Shown here: positions 1 to 7,929 of the stretch, piece by piece
Layout: every line of letters starts with the position of its first letter
How positions within the stretch are numbered: the stretch's first letter is position 1
Assembly: GCA_947630095.1 (NCBI GenBank)
Contig: CANRGI010000023.1
Location: 1-12,157, forward strand
Direction of reading: 5' to 3'
DNA length: 12,157 bases
Source: an uncultured Bacilli bacterium
Lineage (GTDB): Bacteria > Bacillota_I > Bacilli_A > RF39 > UBA660
Made by a program: the position numbers and the translations under genes
The notes under the pieces: model-generated
The model's database searches: none
The model's input: only the letters and a program-made list of their open reading frames with translations
Told to the model about the DNA's origin: nothing

Positions 1-692
1 CCACTTATTAGTTCTTTAGTTCTATGAAATGATACATATCCTTCATTTACTAATGATACTGCTAATGCTTGTGCATGTGCTCCATATTGATTTTCTTCTT
101 TTAAGTTATTAGGTATTGGTACCTCTATTTTTTCACCACAACAATTACATATATATACTCCAAATTCATGTGCTATTTTCATTAATCTTATTTGAATTTC
201 AAATTCATCTTTTCTTCTTGTTTCTATTAGTTCAAATTTACCTCCACATGGACATTTTTTACTTTTTAATTCATGAATATAGGTATGTGTTATTTCTTCG
301 TCTTTAAATCTTTTTAATGTACTTTTGGTATGTCCAACTTGACCGCCTTTTGATAGTTTACTTTTTTCTCTTGAATTTGGTATTCTTTTTTCTTTTCCTA
401 TTGGTGTTTTACTGGTTGGTATTCCTGTATTATTACTATCGTGATTTAATATTCTTCTCATTCTTTCATTTTCTTTTTTTAACTTTTCATTTTCTTTTAT
501 TAAGTCAGAAGCAAACTCATTAACGGCTTTTGCAATTTTTTCGTCCATTAATTTTTCTAGTTTTTTAATTTTGTCATTCAATAATTTATTTTTTTCTTTT
601 TGATTATTTAATAATTCTCTTAATCTATTATTATCTTTTTCTAATTTAATTACTTGATTTTGTAATTTACTTAAACTTGTTTCTACTGCCAT
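1..692 (-). CDS. IS66-family transposase, N-terminal 230 residues (runs off left edge)
   Basis: The minus-strand frame opens with ATG at 692-690 and stays open to the window edge, giving 230 codons without a stop. A weak GGTGA-type ribosome binding site lies just upstream. Residues 1-82 are a long Leu/Lys/Glu/Asn coiled coil. Residues 85-121 carry the IS66 signature (DSNNTGIPTSK, then IPNSREK, then GGQVGH). Residues 147-185 form a Cys cluster, CPC with CNCC, matching the IS66 zinc-binding domain. The start of the conserved core (YGAHAQALAVSLVNEGY) follows at about 203. The DDE catalytic residues would lie outside the window, so activity cannot be judged. It sits 160 bp beyond the end of rnhB on the same strand; that gap has no gene and no recognisable IS terminal repeat. 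A TATAAT at 722-717 could be its -10, but no good -35 is seen. Family assignment is secure; intactness is unknown. Confidence 0.85.
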   Translation of the reverse strand, partial: MAVETSLSKLQNQVIKLEKDNNRLRELLNNQKEKNKLLNDKIKKLEKLMDEKIAKAVNEFASDLIKENEKLKKENERMRRILNHDSNNTGIPTSKTPIGKEKRIPNSREKSKLSKGGQVGHTKSTLKRFKDEEITHTYIHELKSKKCPCGGKFELIETRRKDEFEIQIRLMKIAHEFGVYICNCCGEKIEVPIPNNLKEENQYGAHAQALAVSLVNEGYVSFHRTKELIS

Positions 693-854
693 TTTCTTCA
701 CCAACTCTATAATATAATTATATCATTGAATGCCCATAAAACCTAGAAAAATTGACATAAGTTATCAACAAATTTAAGTCATTTATTAACATTATTTTTT
801 ATATTATCATTTTTCTTTTTTTCTATCTTGGCTGTGAATAGTAACGTGAAAATA

Positions 855-1463
855 TTATTTTGTATTATTAGTTAGTACATCACTTACTGGTTTAAATGTC
901 TTTCTATGGTACTTACAAGGGCCATACTGCTTAAGTGCTTCTATATGTTTTTTAGTGCCATAGCCTTTATTGTTTTTTAAATCATACATAGGATACTCTT
1001 TATCCATTTCTATCATTAATCTATCCCTAGTTACTTTAGCAATAATAGATGCACTTGCTATGCTTTCACTTAAGGCATCTCCCTTTATAATAGAAGTAGA
1101 ATTAATACCTATATCTAACTTCATAGCGTCTATTAAAATATGTTCTGGTTTTACTTTTAAATTATCTATAGCCATTTTCATAGCAATTTTAGTTGCTTCA
1201 TAGATATTTACTTCGTCTATTTTATCTTCATAAACTATGCCTATTCCTATACTTATAGCATTTTCTACTATAACATCATATAGTTTTTCTCTTTTCTTTT
1301 CAGTTAGTTTTTTTGAGTCTTTTATATCTTTATTAAAGAAATGAGGGGGAAGTATTACGGCAGATGCGACAACTGGGCCTATAAGAGGACCTCTTCCTAC
1401 TTCGTCTACTCCTGCAATTAAATTAATACCTTTATTATATAATTCATTTTCATATTCAAGCAT
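855..1463 (-). CDS. rnhB: ribonuclease HII
   Basis: 202 residues, a normal length for RNase HII, the cytoplasmic enzyme that cuts the RNA strand of RNA-DNA hybrids and starts removal of single ribonucleotides from DNA. The hallmark DEVGRG is at residues 20-25 (catalytic D20 and E21). The third acid is D112 in ILIDAMKL and the fourth is D147 in KVTRDR. Further family landmarks are DSKKLTEKKRE (49-59), KGDALSESIASASIIAK (127-143), and the C-terminal GYGTKKH and YHRKTFKPV. The ATG at 1463-1461 lies inside the end of dxs (8-nt overlap) and is preceded by AGGAG at 1475-1471, so it is probably translationally coupled and transcribed with dxs. It ends in TAA. I see no convincing hairpin terminator downstream. 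Confidence 0.97.
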   Translation of the reverse strand: MLEYENELYNKGINLIAGVDEVGRGPLIGPVVASAVILPPHFFNKDIKDSKKLTEKKREKLYDVIVENAISIGIGIVYEDKIDEVNIYEATKIAMKMAIDNLKVKPEHILIDAMKLDIGINSTSIIKGDALSESIASASIIAKVTRDRLMIEMDKEYPMYDLKNNKGYGTKKHIEALKQYGPCKYHRKTFKPVSDVLTNNTK

Positions 1464-3303
1464 TTTTATTACTCCTTAATTCACGTTTTATATTTTCATA
1501 AATAGTATTAGCGTCAAGTCCTAAGTCTAATAAGCATTCACTTCTTGTGCCTTGGGGAACAAATTCGTCTAATATAGCGTATATTATGACTTTTGAGTCT
1601 GTTATACTTTTTAAATAACTTCCAAGAGAACCTACCCTCATACTTTCTTCATAAACAAATATAGGTTTATTCTTTTTAGTAATTTTATCCCACATTTTAG
1701 TATCTATTGGTTTTTGAAATCTAGCATTAATTAGTTCTATATGAATGTTATCTTTTTTTAACTTTTCAACTATAGTATACGATTCTATAACAAAATCTCC
1801 ATAAGTTATAAGAGTAGCGTCTACCCCTTTAGTTAGTGACTTCCAAGAGCCAATAGGTAGGATTTCTTCTTCACTAGGGGTATAATCTAACTTAGATTTA
1901 GAGTATCTCACTGCAAAGGGACTATTTGTATTAATTGCTGTTTTAAGTAAAGATACTGCTTCTACTCCGTCTTTTGGAGTTGCAATTATCATATTAGGTA
2001 TAGGTAGTAAAAACGTTAAATCAAATACTCCTTGGTGAGTTTCTCCATCTTCACCTACTATGCCACATCTATCTATTCCTAAAATTACGTGAGAGTTCAT
2101 ACGTGCAATATCGTGGATTATTTCGTCTACTCCTCTTTGTAAGAAACTAGAATATATTGAAACAAAAGGAATTTTACCTGATAAACTAAGACCATTTGCA
2201 AGTAATAAAGCGTGTTCTTCTGCTATTCCTACATCTATAAAGTTTTTAGGGTACATTAAGGCAAGTTTAGTTAGACAAGCACCTTTTGCCATTGCGGGTG
2301 TAATTACAACCATATCTTTAGTCATGAACTTTATTAAGGCATTACTTATTATTTCACTAAAACTAATACCAGTAGAAGTTGATAGCATTTTACCAGTATC
2401 TTTATCAAAAGCACCTACTCCGTGCCAAGTACCTGTTTTATCATTTTCTGAGAATTTATAGCCTTTTCCTTTTTCAGTAATCACGTGTATTAAAACTGGT
2501 TTTTTAGCCATTTTTAAATATAATTCTAACTCTTTATAATCGTGACCATTAATAGGTCCATAATAATCTATTCCTAATTCTTCAAATATAAAACCATCAT
2601 TAACATAAAGTTTTTTAATACTTTTTTTAATCTTTTTTAATGTATTACTTAAAGGTTTACCTATAATTGGTACTTTATTTAATATTTCTTTAGTTTTATT
2701 TTTAACTTTTAAATATTCATTTTTACTTCTTATTTTATCTAAATGATTTCTAAAAGCACCTACATTTTCAGATATACTCATATTATTATCATTTAAAATA
2801 ATAATAAATGGAGTAGATAACTCACCTATTTGGTTAAGCGCTTCATAACATAAACCATTACCAATAGAACCATCTCCTATAAGGGCAATTACACTATAGT
2901 CTTCTTTATTCATATCACGTGCGATAGCAAAGCCTAGTGCCGCACTTAGAGAGGTGCTTGAGTGACCTGCTTCATAATTATCATATATTGACTCGCTTCT
3001 TTTTTGAAAGCCAGATAAACCACCTTTTTTTCTTAAAGTATCAAATTCATTAGCGCGTCCTGTTAAAATTTTATGAGTGTATGCTTGGTGGGAAACATCA
3101 AATATAATTTTATCTTTAGGAAAATTAAATACTTTATGTAACATAATAGTTAACTCAACTACTCCTAAATTACTTGATAAATGACCTCCTGTTTTACTAA
3201 TTTCGTCTATTAAAAATTCTCTTATATCATAACTCAAGCGATATAATTCTTCTTCATTCATTTTTTTTAAAAATTTCGGATTTTTTATTTCTCTAATATT
3301 CAT
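1456..3303 (-). CDS. dxs: 1-deoxy-D-xylulose-5-phosphate synthase
   Basis: 615 residues from the chosen ATG, the usual size for DXS. This thiamine-diphosphate enzyme condenses pyruvate with glyceraldehyde 3-phosphate as the first step of the MEP isoprenoid pathway. Visible motifs: SKTGGHLSSNLGVVEL (36-51, with H41), SHQAYTHKILTGR (71-83), GHSSTSLSAALG (113-124), the ThDP/Mg motif GDGSIGN at 143-149 with NDNN at 171-174, YGPINGHD, the catalytic glutamate E362 in GIAEEHA, and DRCGIVGEDGETHQG. The frame is open further upstream to a TTG at 3375, but those extra codons cover the promoter. The ATG at 3303-3301, with AGGTG at 3313-3309, gives the family-typical N-terminus (MNIREIKNPKFLKKM). It ends in TGA inside rnhB. 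Presence of dxs indicates the MEP rather than the mevalonate route. Confidence 0.97.
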   Translation of the reverse strand: MNIREIKNPKFLKKMNEEELYRLSYDIREFLIDEISKTGGHLSSNLGVVELTIMLHKVFNFPKDKIIFDVSHQAYTHKILTGRANEFDTLRKKGGLSGFQKRSESIYDNYEAGHSSTSLSAALGFAIARDMNKEDYSVIALIGDGSIGNGLCYEALNQIGELSTPFIIILNDNNMSISENVGAFRNHLDKIRSKNEYLKVKNKTKEILNKVPIIGKPLSNTLKKIKKSIKKLYVNDGFIFEELGIDYYGPINGHDYKELELYLKMAKKPVLIHVITEKGKGYKFSENDKTGTWHGVGAFDKDTGKMLSTSTGISFSEIISNALIKFMTKDMVVITPAMAKGACLTKLALMYPKNFIDVGIAEEHALLLANGLSLSGKIPFVSIYSSFLQRGVDEIIHDIARMNSHVILGIDRCGIVGEDGETHQGVFDLTFLLPIPNMIIATPKDGVEAVSLLKTAINTNSPFAVRYSKSKLDYTPSEEEILPIGSWKSLTKGVDATLITYGDFVIESYTIVEKLKKDNIHIELINARFQKPIDTKMWDKITKKNKPIFVYEESMRVGSLGSYLKSITDSKVIIYAILDEFVPQGTRSECLLDLGLDANTIYENIKRELRSNKNA

Positions 3304-3321
3304 AACTGCACCTACCAATAA

Positions 3322-3350
3322 ATTATAGTTTATTTTATTTATTAAGTCAA
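3322..3350 (-). promoter_or_regulatory. sigma-A promoter of dxs-rnhB
   Basis: On the minus strand, TTGACT (3350-3345) is followed after exactly 17 bp by TATAAT (3327-3322), one mismatch from full consensus. Transcription would begin near 3316-3315, so the dxs leader is only about 12 nt and consists almost entirely of the ribosome binding site. Confidence 0.85.
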
Positions 3351-3368
3351 ATAAATAGCACCTTATGA

Positions 3369-3397
3369 TTGACAAATTTATTTAATAGTTTTATAAT
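3369..3397 (+). promoter_or_regulatory. consensus sigma-A promoter of the 3423 gene
   Basis: TTGACA (3369-3374), 17 bp, TATAAT (3392-3397): a perfect consensus promoter. It points away from the dxs promoter, with 18 bp between the two -35 boxes. The TTG of its -35 can be misread as an upstream start of the following gene. Expected transcription start is about 3404. Confidence 0.9.
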
Positions 3398-3422
3398 ATC
3401 TACCCGTAAGAAAGGGGGATAT

Positions 3423-4052
3423 ATGAATAAGGAATATATTAATATTGATGGGAAAACGCTTATAAGTGACGAAAATGGGAAAATAAAACTAGAAGAATAT
3501 TATGACGGGTTAAATGAGGTTTTAGTTCAAGAAAATTTAGTAGAAGAAATGGAAAAGCAAATAACTAAATTAACAGAAGAAAATAAAAATGTTAAAAAAC
3601 ATTATATACCAGTAGTATTACCTACAGTAGCATTAGCGTCTACTCTAGGGGCTAATATAATATTTTATGTTTGCACTGGAGTTAACCCTTTAACTACTCA
3701 AGTTAATACTATATTTGGCACTTTAAATTATGCTACATTTTGGAGTTTAGGTTTTTCTACAGTTACTTTACCTATCGGGGCTATTTTTGAAGGGTTCCTT
3801 TATAAAATATATAAATATAATAAAAAAGATAAAAATGGAAAAGATAAGGAACTAGAATACTTAGAAAAGCAAATTATTAGAGAAAAAGAGATTTTAGAGG
3901 AATTAAAGAAAGATAAATCAAATAAATTAGAAGAAGTTAAAGTTAATAAAGTAGACTATAAAAAACAATTAGAAGAACTTAAAAATGAATTAAATTATTA
4001 CTATAGTTTAGGTTATAGTGAAGAAGAAAATAAATTAATAAAAAGAAAATAG
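3423..4052 (+). CDS. hypothetical two-helix membrane protein with coiled-coil flanks
   Basis: 209 residues; I do not recognise the family. The ATG at 3423 is preceded by AGGGGG (3413-3418) and lies just downstream of a perfect promoter, which fixes the start. Residues 1-34 are polar; 35-58 form a short amphipathic Glu/Lys coiled coil. Residues 61-84 are a first likely membrane helix (VVLPTVALASTLGANIIFYV) and 103-127 a second (FWSLGFSTVTLPIGAIFEGF), separated by a short Thr/Asn-rich loop. From about 128 to the end the protein is highly charged (KYNKKDKNGKDKE and on), a long coiled coil ending in KLIKRK. Two helices with both long ends on the same side suggest cytoplasmic N- and C-termini, by the positive-inside rule. 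There is no signal peptide or catalytic motif. It ends in TAG, and a small hairpin follows. Confidence 0.75.
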   Translation: MNKEYINIDGKTLISDENGKIKLEEYYDGLNEVLVQENLVEEMEKQITKLTEENKNVKKHYIPVVLPTVALASTLGANIIFYVCTGVNPLTTQVNTIFGTLNYATFWSLGFSTVTLPIGAIFEGFLYKIYKYNKKDKNGKDKELEYLEKQIIREKEILEELKKDKSNKLEEVKVNKVDYKKQLEELKNELNYYYSLGYSEEENKLIKRK

Positions 4053-4079
4053 ACTACCCATATGTGGTAGTTTACTTTT
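4053..4079 (+). terminator. possible weak intrinsic terminator
   Basis: ACTACC (4053-4058) can pair with GGTAGT (4066-4071) around a 7-nt loop. It is followed by an interrupted T tract (TTTACTTTTG). It begins directly after the stop of the 3423 gene and its 3' arm abuts the next promoter. The stem is short, so termination may be partial. Confidence 0.4.
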
Positions 4080-4099
4080 GTTATGAAGTATGTTAGAAT
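4071..4099 (+). promoter_or_regulatory. extended -10 promoter of the paralog pair
   Basis: TTTACT (4071-4076), 17 bp, TAGAAT (4094-4099), with the extended -10 dinucleotide TG at 4091-4092. The TGTTAGAATA core and the downstream CTTATGGAGG are identical to those in front of both AAA+ genes (near 9799 and 11650), so this looks like a shared expression module. Confidence 0.65.
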
Positions 4100-4121
4100 A
4101 CTTTCTTATGGAGGGAAAATT

Positions 4122-4526
4122 ATGAATAATCAACCTAGTTTAGAAATAGAATATGCTAAAAGTGAGACTGGAGAAGTGTACGGAGTTAAAATTAAAGAAA
4201 AGTTTGCTTATATTAATGCTGATATGAATATAGATATAATGGAAAAATGTTTTTTATTTTATGTAGGAGAAGTAATAAATATAAAAGATACTTTAATGTT
4301 TAGAGAAAATTTAAGTGATTATGAATATAATACTTTAATTAAATTATTACTTCATAATTTATATAGAGATGCGATTAAACTTAAAAATAATAAATATATA
4401 GGTTGCTCTACTTTAGTACCTATTAAAGTATTTAGTTCTGTAGAAGAAATGATGGTAGAAATTAGTAATATAGAGAATAAATGGGATAATATATTTAAGA
4501 AAGAAAATATTTTAAAATTAATTTAG
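4122..4526 (+). CDS. hypothetical protein, paralog of the next gene
   Basis: 134 residues; family not recognised. The ATG at 4122 has GGAGGG at 4110-4115. An in-frame ATG at 4083 lies upstream of and across the promoter -10 and is rejected as the start. The protein is soluble, with no signal peptide or membrane helix. It aligns along its whole length with the 141-residue product of the next gene: PSL-I-Y at the N-terminus, KI-EKF, FYVG-V---KD, LSD--Y-TLI, AIKL-NNKYI, VF-S, and a final S--E--W-N. The alternation of short strands (FLFYVGEVI) and helices suggests a compact alpha/beta fold. Its TAG stop overlaps the ribosome binding site of the next gene, so the two are an operon and probably translationally coupled. 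No function can be assigned. Confidence 0.75.
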   Translation: MNNQPSLEIEYAKSETGEVYGVKIKEKFAYINADMNIDIMEKCFLFYVGEVINIKDTLMFRENLSDYEYNTLIKLLLHNLYRDAIKLKNNKYIGCSTLVPIKVFSSVEEMMVEISNIENKWDNIFKKENILKLI

Positions 4527-4537
4527 GAGGATAAATT

Positions 4538-4963
4538 ATGGATAATCAATATAAACCTAGTTTACAAATAATATATAATAGAGAAAATGGTAAAATAATA
4601 AGTGCTAAAATTGTAGAGAAATTTTATTCTATAGATGTTAACTCTCAATATCAATTAAATACTAGAATAATTAACTTTTATGTAGGTAAAGTAGTACACG
4701 CGAAAGACGAATTAATTTCACATAGAAATGAATTAAGTGATAGAGATTATAAAACATTAATACTTATGTTAGAAACTAGAGGTTTTGCTATTAAACTTAG
4801 AAATAATAAATATATAAGTTATGAGTTACCTAATTATACAAAACCTACTTTAAATAAAGTATTTACTTCTCAAAAGAAATTATTAGAAGCAGTTAGTGAG
4901 TTAGAAAGTGCTTGGGAGAATTTTTATAGTCAAGATAATGTAAAAAAGTTAGTGAAAAACTAA
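4538..4963 (+). CDS. hypothetical protein, paralog of the preceding gene
   Basis: 141 residues; family not recognised. AGGAGG at 4525-4530 overlaps the upstream TAG and sets the ATG at 4538. It is clearly a tandem duplicate of the preceding gene (shared PSL, EKF, FYVG, KD-L, LSD, Y-TLI, AIKL, NNKYI and VF-S positions), with a 2-residue insertion near the start and a longer loop (YELPNYTKPTL) before VFTS. The conserved FYVG and NNKYI elements are the likely structural core. It is predicted to be soluble, with no catalytic motif visible. The last codons and TAA lie inside the hairpin of a bidirectional terminator, with the smc stop only 3 bp beyond on the opposite strand. Confidence 0.75.
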   Translation: MDNQYKPSLQIIYNRENGKIISAKIVEKFYSIDVNSQYQLNTRIINFYVGKVVHAKDELISHRNELSDRDYKTLILMLETRGFAIKLRNNKYISYELPNYTKPTLNKVFTSQKKLLEAVSELESAWENFYSQDNVKKLVKN

Positions 4964-4975
4964 CTTTTAATTTTT
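4942..4975. terminator. bidirectional intrinsic terminator between convergent operons
   Basis: A perfect 10-bp stem, AAAAGTTAGT (4944-4953) with ACTAACTTTT (4959-4968) and a 5-nt loop, has a T tract on both strands (TTTTAATTTTT on plus, TTTTTT on minus). It overlaps both stop codons: the TAA of the plus-strand gene at 4961-4963 and the smc TAA at 4969-4967. Confidence 0.88.
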
Positions 4976-7918
4976 GACTTCTTCTATATCTTCAAGTTTA
5001 ACACTAACTAATTTACTTACTCCTTTTTCTTGCATAGTTATACCATATAACAAATCAAGATATTCCATTGTTTTCTTTTTATGAGTTATTACTAATAATT
5101 GTGTTTTTCCTTTATATGAATTTATATAAGAACCAAATTTATCTACATTTACTTCGTCTAGTGCACTTTCTACTTCGTCTAATATTACAAAAGGAACATT
5201 TTTTAAATTCATAATTGCAAATAATAAACTTATTGCTGTTAAAGTTTTTTCTCCACCACTAAGTAAATTAATTGAACCTGGTTTCTTTCCTGGAGGGTTA
5301 GCAACTATAAGGACTCCTGTTTCAAGTACGTTAGTCGGGTCTGTCATTTCAAGATGTGCATCTCCCCCACCAAATAACTCTTTAAATACGTGTCCGAACT
5401 CAATATTGACTTTTTTAAAAGTAGATGCAAATTTATCTATCATAATGTCGTCCATTTCTCTTATTATTGCAAGTAAATTATTTTCACTATCTTCTAAATC
5501 TTTCTTTTGTTCATTTAAAAAGTTATATCTATTACTTACTCTTTCATATTCTTCTATACTATTTAGAGATACTTCTCCTAAACTTTTAATTAATCTCTTT
5601 AAATCACTTATAGTATTTCTCGCTTCGTCTTCTTCCATTTCAAGAGTATAGTTGTTTCTAGCGTGTTCAAAAGTCATAGTATATTCTTCATTTAATTTAT
5701 TAAGTAAATTATCTAAATTTATATTTAATTTAGTTTCTTTTACATTTAATGAATTAAGTTTAGTATTAATTTCTTTTACTTTACTTTCATATTTATTACT
5801 AGATGTTTCTCCTTCTTTAATATCTTCAATAATATTAGTTCTTTCATTTATTAAGTCTTCTAGTTTTCTTTCTAATTCATTTTTTCTATTTTCTACTTTA
5901 TAAATTTCTTTTAAAATCTTATCTAATTCACTATCTGAAGCATTATTTTCTTGAGATAAATCTCTAACTTCGTCATTAGTTTTAGTTAAAGTATCAAATT
6001 CGTCATTAACTCTTTCTAATAATACTTTATTTGCTTCTTTTAGTTTTAATAATTCAATATTCTTTTTACTTAAATTATTATTTATTACACCTTGATTATA
6101 AAGGGCTTCTTTTAAATCACTTTCTTTAGTAGTTAATTCTTGAGTAATTAATTTAATATTTTTAACTATATTATCAAGTTCTGTCTTTTCATTAAGTACT
6201 CCATTAGTATTAAGTGAACCGCCTGTAAGAGAACCTCCTACATTGATTATTTCTCCTTCTAGTGTTACAATTCTATATCTTGAAGAAATACTTTTACTTA
6301 TTTTTATTGCGTCGTCTATAGTTTTTACTACAATTATATTACCTAGTGTATTCATTATAATATTATAGTATTCATTATCATAAGTAACTAATTTACTTGC
6401 TATACTGATAAAACCATCAAAAGTTTCAACTACCTTTAATATTTCAGGGTCTATAGATTTGGGTTTTATTAAGTTCATTGGGTAAAAAGTAACACGACCT
6501 TTTTTATTTCTCTTTAAATAAGTTACTGCTTCTTTAGCATCAGTATCAGTTTTAGTTACAATATTATTAACTTGACTACCTAAGGCAGTATCTATTGCAG
6601 TAGCATAAATATCACTAGTAGAAATAAGTGAACCTATTCTATCTACTATACCATTTAAACTAGGATTATTTAAAACACTTTTAACTGCATAAGGTATTTT
6701 AGACATATTTTCAATATTATAAACTATAATATCTTTTTTACTATTTAATTCAAATTTTTTATTAGTAAGTTCTCTTATTTTATTATTTAATAAATCTACT
6801 TCACTATTTATACTATTTAATTCAGTAGTAATATTATCTACTTCACTTTGTAAATTCTTTTCTTTTACTAATTCACTTTCATACTTTAATCTGATTGCTT
6901 CATAAGATGCTTTTCTTTTAAATACTTCTTCTTTTAATCTTGATAGATTATTTTTAACTTCGTCACTATCTTTATTATATTTACTTCTTTCTTTAAGTAA
7001 TTCTTTCTTATTATTAATATTATTTAAAGTTTCAGTTTCAACCATTAAACTCTTTTGAGTTTCAGATATACGTGTATCTAAATCAGTTCTTTTTAGTTTA
7101 AGTTTTTCTAAGTTAGTTTTTTCTTTTATTTCAGTATTAGATAAAGTAGCAAGTTTAACTCTTAAATCATTTGCTTCTTCTTTAATTAAATTAAATTCGT
7201 CATTAAGAGAGGCTATGTCATTGGCTATAAGGGCTATTTCTATTTTTTCTAGTTTTTCTTTATTTTCTTTATAGATTTTTGCTTTTTTTGCTTGTTCTTC
7301 TAAAGGGGCTACTTGGGTTTCAAGTTCACTTATTATCATATTAATTCTGCTTAAGTTATCATTAGTCCTAGATAATTTTTTTAAAGTATCTTCTTTTCTA
7401 CCTTTATATTTAAGTACTCCTGCTGCTTCTTCAATAATAGTTCTTCTCTCTTCTGGTTTATCACTTAAGATTTCACTTATTTTACCTTGTGGGATTATGC
7501 TTAGTGACTCTTTAGAGGAAAATGAGTCTAAAAATAATTCTGTTATATCTTTAAGTCTTACTTTTTCCTTATTTATATAGTATTCATTTTCTCCTGTTTT
7601 ATAAAGTACTCTTTTGATTTCAACTTCTGTATAATCAATAGGTAGTGTTCTATCTTCATTATTAAGTACAATACTTACTACAGCACTTCTCGCTTCTTCA
7701 CGACTAGCAGAACCATTAAATATGATATCAGTCATACCTGCTTCACCACGTAGTGTTTTAACTGACTGCTCCCCCATAACCCATTTTAAGGCATCTACTA
7801 TATTACTTTTACCACTTCCATTTGGGCCTACTATACCTGTAAAATTTCTATTTAATTCTATATTAACTTTATCTGCAAAACTCTTAAAACCATTTAACTT
7901 TATTTCTTTTATATACAT
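4967..7918 (-). CDS. smc: chromosome segregation SMC ATPase (short, P115-like)
   Basis: 983 residues from the ATG at 7918, which has AGGTGG just upstream. A TTG five codons earlier that overlaps the rnc stop is less likely. SMC dimers extrude and organise DNA loops together with ScpA and ScpB. The N-terminal head carries Walker A GPNGSGKS (31-38) and the Q-loop GEQS (49-52). A first coiled-coil arm spans about 165-415. The hinge, about 420-570, includes LNGIVDRIGSLI and GGSLTGGS. The second arm runs to about 800. The C-terminal head has the ABC signature LLSGGEK (875-881), Walker B FVILDE (910-915) with the D-loop SALDE, and the H-loop THKKK. Each arm is roughly 80-90 residues shorter than in Bacillus; Mycoplasma P115-type SMCs have the same overall length. 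It is co-transcribed with rnc. Confidence 0.97.
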   Translation of the reverse strand: MYIKEIKLNGFKSFADKVNIELNRNFTGIVGPNGSGKSNIVDALKWVMGEQSVKTLRGEAGMTDIIFNGSASREEARSAVVSIVLNNEDRTLPIDYTEVEIKRVLYKTGENEYYINKEKVRLKDITELFLDSFSSKESLSIIPQGKISEILSDKPEERRTIIEEAAGVLKYKGRKEDTLKKLSRTNDNLSRINMIISELETQVAPLEEQAKKAKIYKENKEKLEKIEIALIANDIASLNDEFNLIKEEANDLRVKLATLSNTEIKEKTNLEKLKLKRTDLDTRISETQKSLMVETETLNNINNKKELLKERSKYNKDSDEVKNNLSRLKEEVFKRKASYEAIRLKYESELVKEKNLQSEVDNITTELNSINSEVDLLNNKIRELTNKKFELNSKKDIIVYNIENMSKIPYAVKSVLNNPSLNGIVDRIGSLISTSDIYATAIDTALGSQVNNIVTKTDTDAKEAVTYLKRNKKGRVTFYPMNLIKPKSIDPEILKVVETFDGFISIASKLVTYDNEYYNIIMNTLGNIIVVKTIDDAIKISKSISSRYRIVTLEGEIINVGGSLTGGSLNTNGVLNEKTELDNIVKNIKLITQELTTKESDLKEALYNQGVINNNLSKKNIELLKLKEANKVLLERVNDEFDTLTKTNDEVRDLSQENNASDSELDKILKEIYKVENRKNELERKLEDLINERTNIIEDIKEGETSSNKYESKVKEINTKLNSLNVKETKLNINLDNLLNKLNEEYTMTFEHARNNYTLEMEEDEARNTISDLKRLIKSLGEVSLNSIEEYERVSNRYNFLNEQKKDLEDSENNLLAIIREMDDIMIDKFASTFKKVNIEFGHVFKELFGGGDAHLEMTDPTNVLETGVLIVANPPGKKPGSINLLSGGEKTLTAISLLFAIMNLKNVPFVILDEVESALDEVNVDKFGSYINSYKGKTQLLVITHKKKTMEYLDLLYGITMQEKGVSKLVSVKLEDIEEVKN

Positions 7919-7929
7919 ATATCCACCTC

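Noticed and set aside
116..523. Two open frames on the plus strand (63 and 68 codons), rich in Phe/Leu/Tyr
   Set aside because: They are antisense to the IS66 transposase; their composition is what AT-rich antisense of a Lys/Glu-rich gene gives, and they lack ribosome binding sites.
762..770. TTATCAACA resembling a DnaA box, next to TTGACA at 752-757
   Set aside because: A single one-mismatch box in AT-rich DNA, with no cluster, no dnaA/dnaN and no -10 at proper spacing from the TTGACA.
693..854. IS66 terminal inverted repeat or target-site boundary
   Set aside because: No GTAA-type IS66 end is seen on the expected strand and the other end is outside the window, so a boundary cannot be drawn.
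1456..1458. Mycoplasma-type code (TGA = Trp)
   Set aside because: TGA terminates dxs, rnc and yidD at family-typical lengths, and Trp codons are TGG.
5406..5903. Open frames on the plus strand within smc, and similar ones within rnhB and rnc
   Set aside because: Antisense shadows of well-supported genes, without ribosome binding sites or recognisable domains.
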